From positions 1-33,184 of the forward strand of contig JAYYZW010000028.1 of the NCBI GenBank assembly GCA_036339995.1: 33,184 nucleotides of DNA. The letters run 5' to 3'. How positions within the stretch are numbered: the first letter of the stretch is position 1; each line of letters opens with the position of its first letter. The notes under the pieces were generated by a model. The model was not told the origin of the DNA and made no database searches. It saw nothing but the letters and a program-made list of their open reading frames with translations. The position numbers were made by a program, and so were the translations under genes. Below are positions 24,896-32,426 of this stretch, in pieces. Origin of the DNA: JAYYZW01 sp036339995 (GTDB lineage Bacteria; Pseudomonadota; Gammaproteobacteria; Ga0077536).

Positions 24896-26023
24896 ATGAC
24901 TGAAATGAAATATTTACTGTTCGCCCTGAAATGGACTTTCATCGGCCTCGGCGGAGCGCTGTTCATTCTATTGTCGCTGCGTTACGCCGACTATGCTGCG
25001 GGCATCGATCTACACTTCGACGAATGGCTGGGAACAGGCACCGAAGAGCACGCCGTGGGCTTCGCCGAGGCGGTCACCAGAGCTGCACCGGCGGTCGTCA
25101 GCGTTCATGCCGTCAGCCGCCGTCGGCAAACCGCGAATCCACTGGTTGAAGATCCGGTCTTCAGGCAGTTCTTCGGGACCCCGTCATCGAACGGTGCGAC
25201 GCGTGCCGAAACCAGTCTGGGCAGCGGCGTCATTTTGGACGAATCGGGGGTGCTACTCACCAATTATCACATGATTCGCGGCGCGCAGGCCATCCAGGTT
25301 GCCCTGCAGGACGGCCGTACCGCCGGGGCAGAGATCGTCGGGACCGACCCGGACACCGATCTCGCGGTATTAAAAATTGAACTCGACGATCTTCCGCACA
25401 TCGCGATCGCGGACTCCGATAGGGTAAAGGTCGGAGATATCGTGCTCGCGATCGGAAATCCGCTCGGCATCGGTCAGACCGTGACCCAGGGAATCGTCAG
25501 CGCCACGGGACGCAATCGCGTCGGTATTAATACGTACGAGAATTTCATACAGACAGACGCCGCGATTAATTTCGGAAATTCCGGCGGTGCTCTGGTTGAC
25601 GCACACGGTGAGCTGGTGGGGATCAATTCGGTGCGGGTCGACACGGAAGGCATCGGATTCGCCATCCCAACGAGTATCGCTATCAAGGTAACGAAACAGA
25701 TACTCAGAACGGGCAGCGTTACGCGCGGCTGGCTCGGGATGGAAGCGCGCGATCCTACGCCGCGCTTAAGGGAGATGCTTGGCGCCGAACAAGGCATCGT
25801 GGTATTCAGCATTCTAGCCGGCGGCCCGGCCGATATGGCCGGAATTCAACCGGGCGACGTAATTACTCACATCGACCAGATCGCAATTATAGATTCTCAG
25901 GCGGCCATCGAGCGGATCGCGGACCTTGACCCTGGCTCCCGAGTTCCGATCAAGGGAATCAGGGAAAAGCGCTTTTACACCACGGACGTTACCGTGTCGA
26001 GACGCCCGCCGCCGCGCCGGTGA
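24896..26023 (+). CDS. degS: Periplasmic membrane-anchored serine protease DegS (AlgW-type)
   Basis: HtrA-family protease that senses misfolded outer-membrane proteins through its PDZ domain and makes the first cut in the anti-sigma factor RseA/MucA, releasing sigma E. One N-terminal membrane anchor lies at about residues 8-28. The trypsin-like domain has an intact triad: His125 in TNYHMI, Asp155 in DTDLAVL and Ser229 in GNSGGAL. A single PDZ domain follows (from about 275, with ILAGGPADMAGIQPGDVI). One PDZ plus an anchor indicates DegS rather than DegP. The 375 residues are near the family length. It is located next to hisC, as algW is in Pseudomonas. No strong ribosome binding site is visible. 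Confidence 0.93.
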   Translation: MTEMKYLLFALKWTFIGLGGALFILLSLRYADYAAGIDLHFDEWLGTGTEEHAVGFAEAVTRAAPAVVSVHAVSRRRQTANPLVEDPVFRQFFGTPSSNGATRAETSLGSGVILDESGVLLTNYHMIRGAQAIQVALQDGRTAGAEIVGTDPDTDLAVLKIELDDLPHIAIADSDRVKVGDIVLAIGNPLGIGQTVTQGIVSATGRNRVGINTYENFIQTDAAINFGNSGGALVDAHGELVGINSVRVDTEGIGFAIPTSIAIKVTKQILRTGSVTRGWLGMEARDPTPRLREMLGAEQGIVVFSILAGGPADMAGIQPGDVITHIDQIAIIDSQAAIERIADLDPGSRVPIKGIREKRFYTTDVTVSRRPPPRR

Positions 26024-26044
26024 ATTAAAATTCGTCTTGAAAGT

Positions 26045-26185
26045 ATCCATCCATAAACGTCAATATTTCTCTCGCAAAGGCGCAAAGACACGAAGAAAGG
26101 ATTTAATACAATTTAAATAAGGATCACATATTACTTTGCGATCTCTGCGTCTTGGCGAGAGAAATATTGACGTTTATGGATGGAT
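26045..26185. repeat. MITE-like inverted-repeat element
   Basis: The ends, 26045-26075 and 26155-26185, are perfect 31-base inverted repeats beginning ATCCATCCATAAACGTC. Inside them imperfect pairing continues through CGCAAAGGCGCAAAGAC-like sequence around an AT-rich centre. The 141-base length, lack of coding capacity and long terminal repeats suggest a non-autonomous mobile element or an extragenic palindrome. It occupies almost all of the space between the convergent degS and hisC genes, ending five bases from the hisC stop. No target-site duplication is obvious. Folded as RNA it could act as a terminator from either side. Confidence 0.8.
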
Positions 26186-26190
26186 GTTAT

Positions 26191-27276
26191 TTAGTCGAGC
26201 GACGACCGTAACGCGGAAAGAAACGCCTGGTTTTCCTCCTTCGTGCCGACCGTGACCCGCAGACAGTCAGCGAGCATGGGGTGGCTGTCCGACAGGTTCT
26301 TGATGAGTATTCCCTGCTGTTTCAACGAGTCGAATACGGATGTCCCGCGATCTCGCGGCGCGCGAAACAGGATAAAATTAGTTGCGCTAGGCCATACGGT
26401 AATACCGTCGAGTCGCCTGAGGTCGTCGAACAAGATTTCACGTTGTTCGACGCTCGCCGTTATCTGCATCTGGAATGCGCTTTCATGCTCGATGGCGAAT
26501 TTCCCGGCAGCCTGCGACAACGCATTGATGTTGTACGGCATTCGCAGCCGTTCGATCAGGTCAATCCATGGCGCGGCCCCGAATAACACACCTACCCGGA
26601 TACCGGCCAGGCCGATTTTTGACAGGGTCTGCATGACGACGAGGTTTTCGGTCGACTGAATCTCCGCGACACGCGTGTGCCCGCTGAAACGGTAATAAGC
26701 TTCATCCAGTACGACGAGGCCGGGCGTGAACTCGCAGATGGCTTCCAGTGTATTTTCGTCTAACCGGTTCGCGGTCGGATTATTGGGACTGGCTATAAAG
26801 ACCAGCGCTGGTTCACGTTCTTTTATCGTAGCGATCGTAGCGTCAAGATCCAATGTAAAATCGGATTTATCGAGCGAGACACCGACAAATTCCATACCGA
26901 CAGCGCGAGCCGCGTTCGAATACACCGCGAAAGTCGGCTCTGGACACAGCACGCAGGAGCCGCCGCGGGCAAACGCGAGGCACAGTAAATGGATCAGCTC
27001 GTCCGACCCATTGCCGAGCGCCGCCTGGATCGATTCCGGCAGATCGTGTGAATTCAGAAGACTTTGCTTGAGCTCGGATGCAGTAGGGTCCGGATAGCGG
27101 TTCGGCTCGACGCCGCTGAGCAGATCGTTCCAGCTTTCACGCAACTCGACAGGAATCGAATAGGGATTCTCCATCGCGTCAAGCTTGATGAGCCCGCCCG
27201 CGTCGACGATTTTGTAGGGTACGACCTCGCGGACCCAGGGCGCCACAAAGCGTTCCAGACGGTCTTCTATACTCAT
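26191..27276 (-). CDS. hisC: Histidinol-phosphate aminotransferase
   Basis: PLP-dependent class I/II aminotransferase that converts imidazole-acetol phosphate to histidinol phosphate. Visible features are KLDAMENPYSIP near the N-terminus, ALGNGSDELIHLLCLAFA, FIASPNNPTAN and VVLDEAYYRF. The lysine-containing stretch MQTLSKIGLAGIRVG is expected to carry the PLP Schiff base, and the C-terminal FILFRAP and DCLRVTVGT follow. The length of 361 residues is normal. The ATG overlaps the hisD stop as ATGA. It is the last gene of the mlaC-ibaG-murA-hisGDC run and ends beside the MITE-like element. Confidence 0.96.
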   Translation of the reverse strand: MSIEDRLERFVAPWVREVVPYKIVDAGGLIKLDAMENPYSIPVELRESWNDLLSGVEPNRYPDPTASELKQSLLNSHDLPESIQAALGNGSDELIHLLCLAFARGGSCVLCPEPTFAVYSNAARAVGMEFVGVSLDKSDFTLDLDATIATIKEREPALVFIASPNNPTANRLDENTLEAICEFTPGLVVLDEAYYRFSGHTRVAEIQSTENLVVMQTLSKIGLAGIRVGVLFGAAPWIDLIERLRMPYNINALSQAAGKFAIEHESAFQMQITASVEQREILFDDLRRLDGITVWPSATNFILFRAPRDRGTSVFDSLKQQGILIKNLSDSHPMLADCLRVTVGTKEENQAFLSALRSSLD

Positions 27277-28574
27277 TCACCACCTACGCGATATCTAGCC
27301 GATCTCGCGTGTGCAGTCAGCCCTTCACTCTCAGCCAGGACTGACGCCACCTTCCCCAACCGGACTGCAGCATCGGCCGAACATTCGATGACCGAAGAAC
27401 GTTTCTGGAAGTCGTACACACCGAGCGGCGAGGAGAATCGAGCAGTTCCCGATGTCGGCAGCACATGATTCGGACCCGCGCAGTAATCACCAAGGGCTTC
27501 GGCCGTGTAACGCCCCAAAAAAATGGCGCCCGCATGCCTGATTTCGGACAGCCATCTTCGCGGATCGGAGACTGACAACTCCAGGTGCTCAGGCGCAATG
27601 CGATTGGCCAGTGCGATCGCTTCTTCCATGTCACGCACTTCGATCAGGGCGCCACGCGCCGCGAGCGCTTTGCCGATGATGGTCCGTCGTTCCATGCCGG
27701 GAAGCAGGCGGGCGATGCTCGCCTGCACCGCGTCCATAAATGCCGGGTCAGGACACAAAAGAATAGCCTGGGCCTGTTCGTCGTGCTCAGCCTGGGCAAA
27801 TAGATCCATCGCAATCCAGTCCGGGTCGGTTCGACCGTCGCAAACGATCAGAATTTCGGAAGGACCCGCGATCATGTCGATGCCGACGCGACCGAACACC
27901 ACGGATTTGGCCGTGGCAACATAAATGTTTCCGGGGCCCACGATCTTGTCTACCGCTGGAACGGTCGCGGTGCCGAACGCCAAGGCCGCGATGGCCTGCG
28001 CACCGCCGATGGTAAACACGCGGTCGACGCCCGCCATAGATGCGGCCGCGAGAACCACTGGGTCGAGTTCACCACCCGGTGCTGGAACGGCCATGATGAT
28101 CTCTCCCACACCCGCGACTTTCGCGGGAATCGCGTTCATTAACACCGACGAGGGGTAAGCCGCCTTACCACCTGGTACGTATATTCCAACGCGATCTAGC
28201 GCTTTGACTTGCTGGCCGAGGACGGTGCCATCGTTTTCGCGATACTCCCAGGATTCCGATTTTTGCCGTTCGTGAAAGACTCGCACACGCTCGGCAGCCT
28301 GCTCGAGCGCCGCTTTCAGATCAGGTTCGATGGCATCGACGTAGGCATTGAAATTCCGTATTTCGATGTTGGAGGCATCGTGCAATTCGCGTCGATCGAA
28401 TTCGTTTGTGTACTGCAGCAATGCGTCATCTCCACGCTTTTTTACCGCCGCGACGATCTCACGCACAGCGTTCACGATTTCGGGACGTTCGTCATCATCC
28501 CATGCCAACAGTGCCTGGAGTTTTTCATCGAACCCCGCGCATCGGGAATCCAGCCGTGCAATGGTCTCAACCAT
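27273..28574 (-). CDS. hisD: Histidinol dehydrogenase
   Basis: Zinc enzyme that carries out the last two oxidation steps, histidinol to histidine, with NAD. Visible signatures are VGIYVPGGKAAYPSSVLMNAIPA, FTIGGAQAIAALAFGT, VDKIVGPGNIYVATAK, GIDMIAGPSEILIV and GDYCAGPNHVLPTSGTARF, the last including the metal-site His. The ATG at 28574 yields 433 residues and overlaps the hisG stop by eight bases. The frame is open further upstream, but that part lies within hisG and is not homologous to HisD. Confidence 0.97.
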   Translation of the reverse strand: MVETIARLDSRCAGFDEKLQALLAWDDDERPEIVNAVREIVAAVKKRGDDALLQYTNEFDRRELHDASNIEIRNFNAYVDAIEPDLKAALEQAAERVRVFHERQKSESWEYRENDGTVLGQQVKALDRVGIYVPGGKAAYPSSVLMNAIPAKVAGVGEIIMAVPAPGGELDPVVLAAASMAGVDRVFTIGGAQAIAALAFGTATVPAVDKIVGPGNIYVATAKSVVFGRVGIDMIAGPSEILIVCDGRTDPDWIAMDLFAQAEHDEQAQAILLCPDPAFMDAVQASIARLLPGMERRTIIGKALAARGALIEVRDMEEAIALANRIAPEHLELSVSDPRRWLSEIRHAGAIFLGRYTAEALGDYCAGPNHVLPTSGTARFSSPLGVYDFQKRSSVIECSADAAVRLGKVASVLAESEGLTAHARSARYRVGGE

Positions 28575-29229
28575 CGCCTTCGGCCACCACCGCTTTGAGC
28601 GCGTCGATAATTTCGCTGACACGCGCATGCTTGGTTTTCATCGCCGCTTTGTTCACGATCAATCGTGAACTGATATCACAAATTGTCTCCAGGACGACCA
28701 AACCATTCGCCTTAAGCGTATTACCGGTATCGACCAGGTCGACGATGCGATCGGCAAGCCCGACCAGGGGCGCCAATTCCATGGAACCGTATAGCTTGAT
28801 GATCTCCGCCTGTATGCCCTGCTGGGCGAAATAGCCTCGCGCCGTCCGCGAATACTTGGTGGCTATTCGCGGACGTTTGGAGTTCAGTTCGGTATTCGGC
28901 AGACCCGCCACCACGAGACGGCACCGTGCGAGGCGCAGATCCACGGGTTCATAGTAATCCGCTCCTTCATACTCCAGCAGGACGTCTTTACCCGCGATCC
29001 CGAGATCCGCCGCGCCGTACTCCACGTAGGTCGGCACGTCGGAAGCGCGAATCACGAGCAGTTGAAAGCCGGGATTCGACGTTTCCAGGACAAGTTTGCG
29101 TGAAGTATCCGGATGGTCCTTTACCTCGATACCGATCCGTCCGAGTAGAGGGATGGCATCGGTCAGTATCCTGCCCTTGGATACGGCAATGACCAGATTA
29201 TCGGCATTTTTTTTCAACGGTTTCGCCAT
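28567..29229 (-). CDS. hisG: ATP phosphoribosyltransferase, short form
   Basis: First enzyme of histidine biosynthesis, joining ATP and PRPP. Visible features are LVIAVSKGRILTDAIPLLGRIGI, DVPTYVEYGAADLGIAGKD and RIATKYSRTARGYF. The PRPP-binding stretch reads LYGSMELAPLVGLADRIVDLVDTGNTL. At 220 residues it lacks the C-terminal regulatory domain of the long E. coli-type enzyme. Known short HisG proteins work with the HisRS-like partner HisZ, which is not in this window and must be encoded elsewhere if the family rule holds. It lies 40 bases after murA. Confidence 0.97.
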   Translation of the reverse strand: MAKPLKKNADNLVIAVSKGRILTDAIPLLGRIGIEVKDHPDTSRKLVLETSNPGFQLLVIRASDVPTYVEYGAADLGIAGKDVLLEYEGADYYEPVDLRLARCRLVVAGLPNTELNSKRPRIATKYSRTARGYFAQQGIQAEIIKLYGSMELAPLVGLADRIVDLVDTGNTLKANGLVVLETICDISSRLIVNKAAMKTKHARVSEIIDALKAVVAEGDG

Positions 29230-29269
29230 CCTATTTCCGGACTGTTAGAGACTTCGCCGATAGCGCAGT

Positions 29270-30529
29270 TCAACTCGGAACACGCTTGATCTGCGCGCCG
29301 AGATTCGCAAGCTTTTCTTCGATCGTTTCATAGCCCCGGTCGATATGGTAGATGCGCCCAACCTCGGTCGAACCTTCGGCGACGAGACCCGCGAGAACCA
29401 GGCTCGCAGATGCGCGCAAATCGGTCGCCATCAGGGGCGCGCTGGTGAGCTTTTCGACGCCTGTCGTAATCGCCGTGTTGCCTTCCAACTCGACTTTCGC
29501 TCCCATGCGCTGCAGCTCCAACACGTGCATGAACCGATTCTCGAATACGGATTCCGTAATCGTACCGGTGCCCTTGGCAATACAGTTCAATGCCGTGAAC
29601 TGAGCCTGCATGTCCGTCGGAAAACCGGGATAGGGTGACGTACGGATATTGACGGCGCCGAGATTGTGCCCCTGCATGTCGAGTTCTATCCAGTCGTCGC
29701 CTGTTTTGATTATTGCCCCGGCCTCGCTGAGTTTCGCGAGAACGGATTCGAGGAGTTCCGGGCGCGTGCTTTTGACCTTGACCCGTCCTCCGGTCATCGC
29801 TGCAGCAATCAGATAGGTCCCGGTTTCGATGCGATCGGGCAAGATGTCGTAATGCGTCCCGCTCAAGGTCTTCACGCCTTCGACACGAATGGTGTCGCTT
29901 CCGGCTCCTTCGATACAGGCCCCCATGCCGGTCAGGCAGTTGGCGAGATCTACGACTTCGGGTTCCCGCGCGGCATTGCGGATAACCGTGACGCCATCAG
30001 CCAGAGTCGCCGCCATCATCAGGTTTTCCGTACCGGTTACCGTCACCAGGTCCATCATCAGGTCAACGCCTTTCAAGCGCTTAGCGCTCGCCCGGATGTA
30101 TCCACCTTCGACGGATAGATCTGCACCCATTGCAGCCAGGCCTTGAAGATGGAGGTTTACCGGGCGCGAACCGATCGCGCAGCCCCCGGGGAGAGACACA
30201 TCAGCCGACCCGAACCGCGTCAGCAGCGGTCCGAGCACGAGTATCGAGGCCCGCATCGTTTTGACGAGTTCGTAGGGCGCGAAGAAGTCCTTGATCGTGC
30301 TGCTGTCGACCTCAATGTGCATGTGCTCGTCGACGGTGAGCTGCAGACCCATGCGGCCGAGCAGCTCCATAGTCGTCGTGATGTCATGCAGATGCGGAAC
30401 ATTCCCGATGACGACGGGACTGTCCGCCAGCAAGGTCGCCGCAAGAATTGGCAGCGCGGCATTCTTCGCGCCGGAAATCCGGATCTCTCCCTCCAGCGGG
30501 ATGCCGCCTTGAATGATCAGTTTGTCCAT
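29270..30529 (-). CDS. murA: UDP-N-acetylglucosamine 1-carboxyvinyltransferase
   Basis: Cytoplasmic enolpyruvyl transferase that commits UDP-GlcNAc to peptidoglycan by transfer from phosphoenolpyruvate. Key residues are Lys22 and Asn23 in SGAKNAALP and the catalytic loop Cys117 in LPGGCAIGSRPVNLH, so the fosfomycin-sensitive Cys form is present. FPTDMQAQFTALNCIAKG and GRIYHIDRGYE follow. The length of 419 residues equals E. coli MurA. The ATG has only a weak ribosome binding site. A long perfect hairpin lies 45 bases upstream, between ibaG and murA, and may affect murA expression. Confidence 0.98.
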   Translation of the reverse strand: MDKLIIQGGIPLEGEIRISGAKNAALPILAATLLADSPVVIGNVPHLHDITTTMELLGRMGLQLTVDEHMHIEVDSSTIKDFFAPYELVKTMRASILVLGPLLTRFGSADVSLPGGCAIGSRPVNLHLQGLAAMGADLSVEGGYIRASAKRLKGVDLMMDLVTVTGTENLMMAATLADGVTVIRNAAREPEVVDLANCLTGMGACIEGAGSDTIRVEGVKTLSGTHYDILPDRIETGTYLIAAAMTGGRVKVKSTRPELLESVLAKLSEAGAIIKTGDDWIELDMQGHNLGAVNIRTSPYPGFPTDMQAQFTALNCIAKGTGTITESVFENRFMHVLELQRMGAKVELEGNTAITTGVEKLTSAPLMATDLRASASLVLAGLVAEGSTEVGRIYHIDRGYETIEEKLANLGAQIKRVPS

Positions 30530-30573
30530 TCAGCACACAGGCGTTAGCCCGAATATTGCATGAAGCGGCCTGA

Positions 30574-30625
30574 GGAACCTCTGAATAAGTCATGGCACGA
30601 CTGCCATGACTTATTCAGAGGTTCC
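30574..30625. repeat. 24-bp perfect hairpin between ibaG and murA
   Basis: The arms 30574-30597 and 30602-30625 are exact reverse complements (beginning GGAACCTCTGAATAAGTC) around a four-base loop, CGAC. The right arm abuts the ibaG stop codon. No T-run follows on either strand, so it is not a classical intrinsic terminator. The sequence is reminiscent of insertion-sequence ends, and I infer a palindromic remnant or a very small MITE. In mRNA it would form a very stable stem that could protect upstream messages or separate ibaG from murA expression. Confidence 0.85.
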
Positions 30626-30877
30626 CTAAAGCGTCTGGAATTTTCGGGCTTTTTCCCACGCCTCTTTTGTGTAGGTCTGGATAGACAAGGCATGAATAGC
30701 GTTTTCCATACTACTGCCAAGCGAGGCGTACACCAATTTATGCTGCTTTATCATCGGAAGGTCCGAAAATTGGTCGCTGATCACGCGCGCCATGAAATGC
30801 GACCCATCGCCATCGACATGGGCTTCACATCCAGGGATACCGGCTTCGATCATGTGCTTGATGTCATCCGAATTCAT
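30626..30877 (-). CDS. ibaG: BolA-family protein IbaG (YrbA)
   Basis: Small BolA-family protein. IbaG is linked to iron-sulfur handling with monothiol glutaredoxins and to acid stress in E. coli. The 83-residue translation aligns along its length with E. coli IbaG: an N-terminal MNSDDIKHMIEAGIPGCEAHV, the core GDGSHFMARVISDQF, then KQHKLVYASLG and a C-terminal IHALSIQTYTKEAW. The His in the second helix-strand region (QHKLVY) corresponds to the conserved BolA position and may bind metal with glutaredoxin. It sits in the conserved slot between mla genes and murA, but is separated from mlaC by 115 bases with no mlaB. Confidence 0.93.
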   Translation of the reverse strand: MNSDDIKHMIEAGIPGCEAHVDGDGSHFMARVISDQFSDLPMIKQHKLVYASLGSSMENAIHALSIQTYTKEAWEKARKFQTL

Positions 30878-30992
30878 ATCGATCGCGATTTCATAGACGA
30901 ATTCGCTAAACTTAATCGAGTCGTCGAGCTTAACTTAGGCCCAAAGGCTCCAGGCAGCCCCTCAGTCTTATCGACGCCGCCGACCCACACCA

Positions 30993-31604
30993 TCATTGCG
31001 AATACTGCTGATTTTTACTGATCATTGAATCCAGCAATCCGCTCAAACCGCTATTATTGATGATTGACCCGAACGAAGCTTTGTAAGTCTTCACCAGGCT
31101 CACACCATCGACGGATACATCGAACACTTTCCAGTCGCCGGACTTGTTGTGCAGGCGGTAAATGACCGGAATAGTCGCGCTTCCAGGCTGCGTGATCTGT
31201 TGCTTGACCAGCGCCGTATTCACTCTCCCCGTTTGCTCTATCGGCGGATAGGTAATTGCCTGGTCAGAAAAATTGAGTAGCGCAGTCGCATAGGTTCCGA
31301 CGAGAAGTTTACGAAACTGCTCGACGAAAGCGTCCCGCGTTTCTTCGTCCGCTTCGGACCAGTGCCTGCCAAGCACCCATTTCGCCATGATCGCAAAATC
31401 GAAATGCGGGAATACCGTCTCGGACACGAGCAGGTACATTTCCCCGGGATTTTCACGCAAAAATTCCTTTTCGTTCTTGATGCGCTCCAAGACCTTATCC
31501 GTCGTCGTGCGCACGACGTCCGACGGCTCCGATACGGCTGCCGAAGCGCCGATCGAAACGACAAATAGTAACAACGCGGACGAAATTTCAGGGAACCGCT
31601 TCAT
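30993..31604 (-). CDS. mlaC: Phospholipid transport periplasmic protein MlaC
   Basis: Soluble periplasmic phospholipid carrier (Tol-Tol-Ttg2 family) that shuttles lipids between the outer-membrane MlaA complex and the inner-membrane MlaFEDB transporter. A signal peptide covers about residues 1-22 (SSALLLFVVSIGASAAVS). The family's hallmarks follow: VSETVFPHFDFAIMAKWVLGRHW, FVEQFRKLLVGTYATALLNFS and the C-terminal YRLHNKSGDWKVFDVSVDGVSLVKTYKASF. The length of 203 residues is close to E. coli MlaC. Normally mlaF, mlaE and mlaD precede it and mlaB follows it, but none is present here, so this is an orphan copy. Confidence 0.95.
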   Translation of the reverse strand: MKRFPEISSALLLFVVSIGASAAVSEPSDVVRTTTDKVLERIKNEKEFLRENPGEMYLLVSETVFPHFDFAIMAKWVLGRHWSEADEETRDAFVEQFRKLLVGTYATALLNFSDQAITYPPIEQTGRVNTALVKQQITQPGSATIPVIYRLHNKSGDWKVFDVSVDGVSLVKTYKASFGSIINNSGLSGLLDSMISKNQQYSQ

Positions 31605-31995
31605 GTTATGAGGTCCTATGACACCAGAATCGATTATGGGCGCAGACTACGTGTGGGTTCTCGCGTCATCACACCGCTGCTTATTCTTGGACCGTTGCGT
31701 TCCCATAATGTTGCGCCTTACGTTCGCAAATCCCGTATTGATACGCGTGAAAACGGCCGCTCCCTGTGCGGGCCACTGTAGCATACATGAGGTAGCGGCA
31801 CGCATCGAAGACTGGAAGTAACATCCAAATTAGTATGGGGCATTCTGGCACGGCGCGTCGGTTTCGAGGAACGCAGTTGGTATCGAATCTGCGGCTGCGC
31901 CGCGCCCCCCCCCCGCACCGGAGAAACTTGCGCAACTGCACAAGCGTTCCACGGCAGATGAGACCGCGTCTAAGCTAAAGGCGGCATATTGACGC
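31605..31995. other. Non-coding stretch upstream of mlaC with a C10 tract
   Basis: 391 bases without a recognisable gene. It lies where mlaF, mlaE and mlaD would be expected. A run of ten C residues occurs at 31905-31914. Open frames on both strands (for example 31681-31941 minus) give arginine- and cysteine-rich translations with no resemblance to known proteins and no ribosome binding site. The region should contain the promoter for the mlaC-ibaG-murA run, but I could not choose a convincing one. Confidence 0.6.
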
Positions 31996-32382
31996 TTAGC
32001 CGTGGTCTTGTAGAAGCTCTACCTTGTATCCGTCCGGATCTTCCACGAAGGCGATAACGGTCGACCCGCCTTTCATCGGACCGGCCTCGCGCACAACGTT
32101 TCCATTGCGTTCCTTGACGCCCTCGCACGTCGCATAGACGTCCTCCACTCCAATCGCGATGTGTCCGTAGGCGTCACCGAGTTGATACGCGTCGGTATCC
32201 CAATTGTGGGTTAATTCGAGCACCGCCGTCTCCGATTCATCGGCGTAGCCGACGAAGGCAAGAGTGAACCGACCTTCCGGAAAATCCATTCGTCGAAGTA
32301 AACGCATACCGAGCACGTCGCAATAGAACGCGATGGATTTTTCGATATCGGTAACGCGAATCATGGTATGCATCATTCTCAT
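31996..32382 (-). CDS. gloA: Lactoylglutathione lyase (glyoxalase I)
   Basis: Cytoplasmic metalloenzyme that isomerises the hemithioacetal of methylglyoxal and glutathione to S-lactoylglutathione. The start MRMMHTMIRVTDIEKSIAFY matches the family, with the metal ligand His at residue 5. Further ligands are Glu in AVLELTHNWD, His in YGHIAIGV and Glu in the final DPDGYKVELL. The size of 128 residues is that of the bacterial, typically Ni-dependent, single-domain type. AGGAG lies nine bases upstream of the ATG. It follows purT by 44 bases on the same strand. Confidence 0.96.
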   Translation of the reverse strand: MRMMHTMIRVTDIEKSIAFYCDVLGMRLLRRMDFPEGRFTLAFVGYADESETAVLELTHNWDTDAYQLGDAYGHIAIGVEDVYATCEGVKERNGNVVREAGPMKGGSTVIAFVEDPDGYKVELLQDHG

Positions 32383-32426
32383 GGGCTCAATCTCCTGTAT
32401 TCGTAAATCTCGTTATCTCCGAATGG

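Noticed and set aside
30574..30625. The ibaG-murA hairpin as an intrinsic terminator
   Set aside because: Neither side is followed by a run of T residues, so I list it as a repeat or structural element instead.
30878..30992. Possible mlaB remnant between mlaC and ibaG
   Set aside because: I translated this gap on the minus strand and found only short peptides with no STAS-domain features.
30560..31021. A 153-codon plus-strand frame across the ibaG region
   Set aside because: It is antisense to ibaG and the gap beside it. The ibaG translation matches a known family along its whole length, while this frame matches nothing.
31681..31941. An 86-codon minus-strand frame in the gap upstream of mlaC
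   Set aside because: The translation is rich in Arg and Cys, crosses the C10 tract, has no ribosome binding site and has no recognisable domain.
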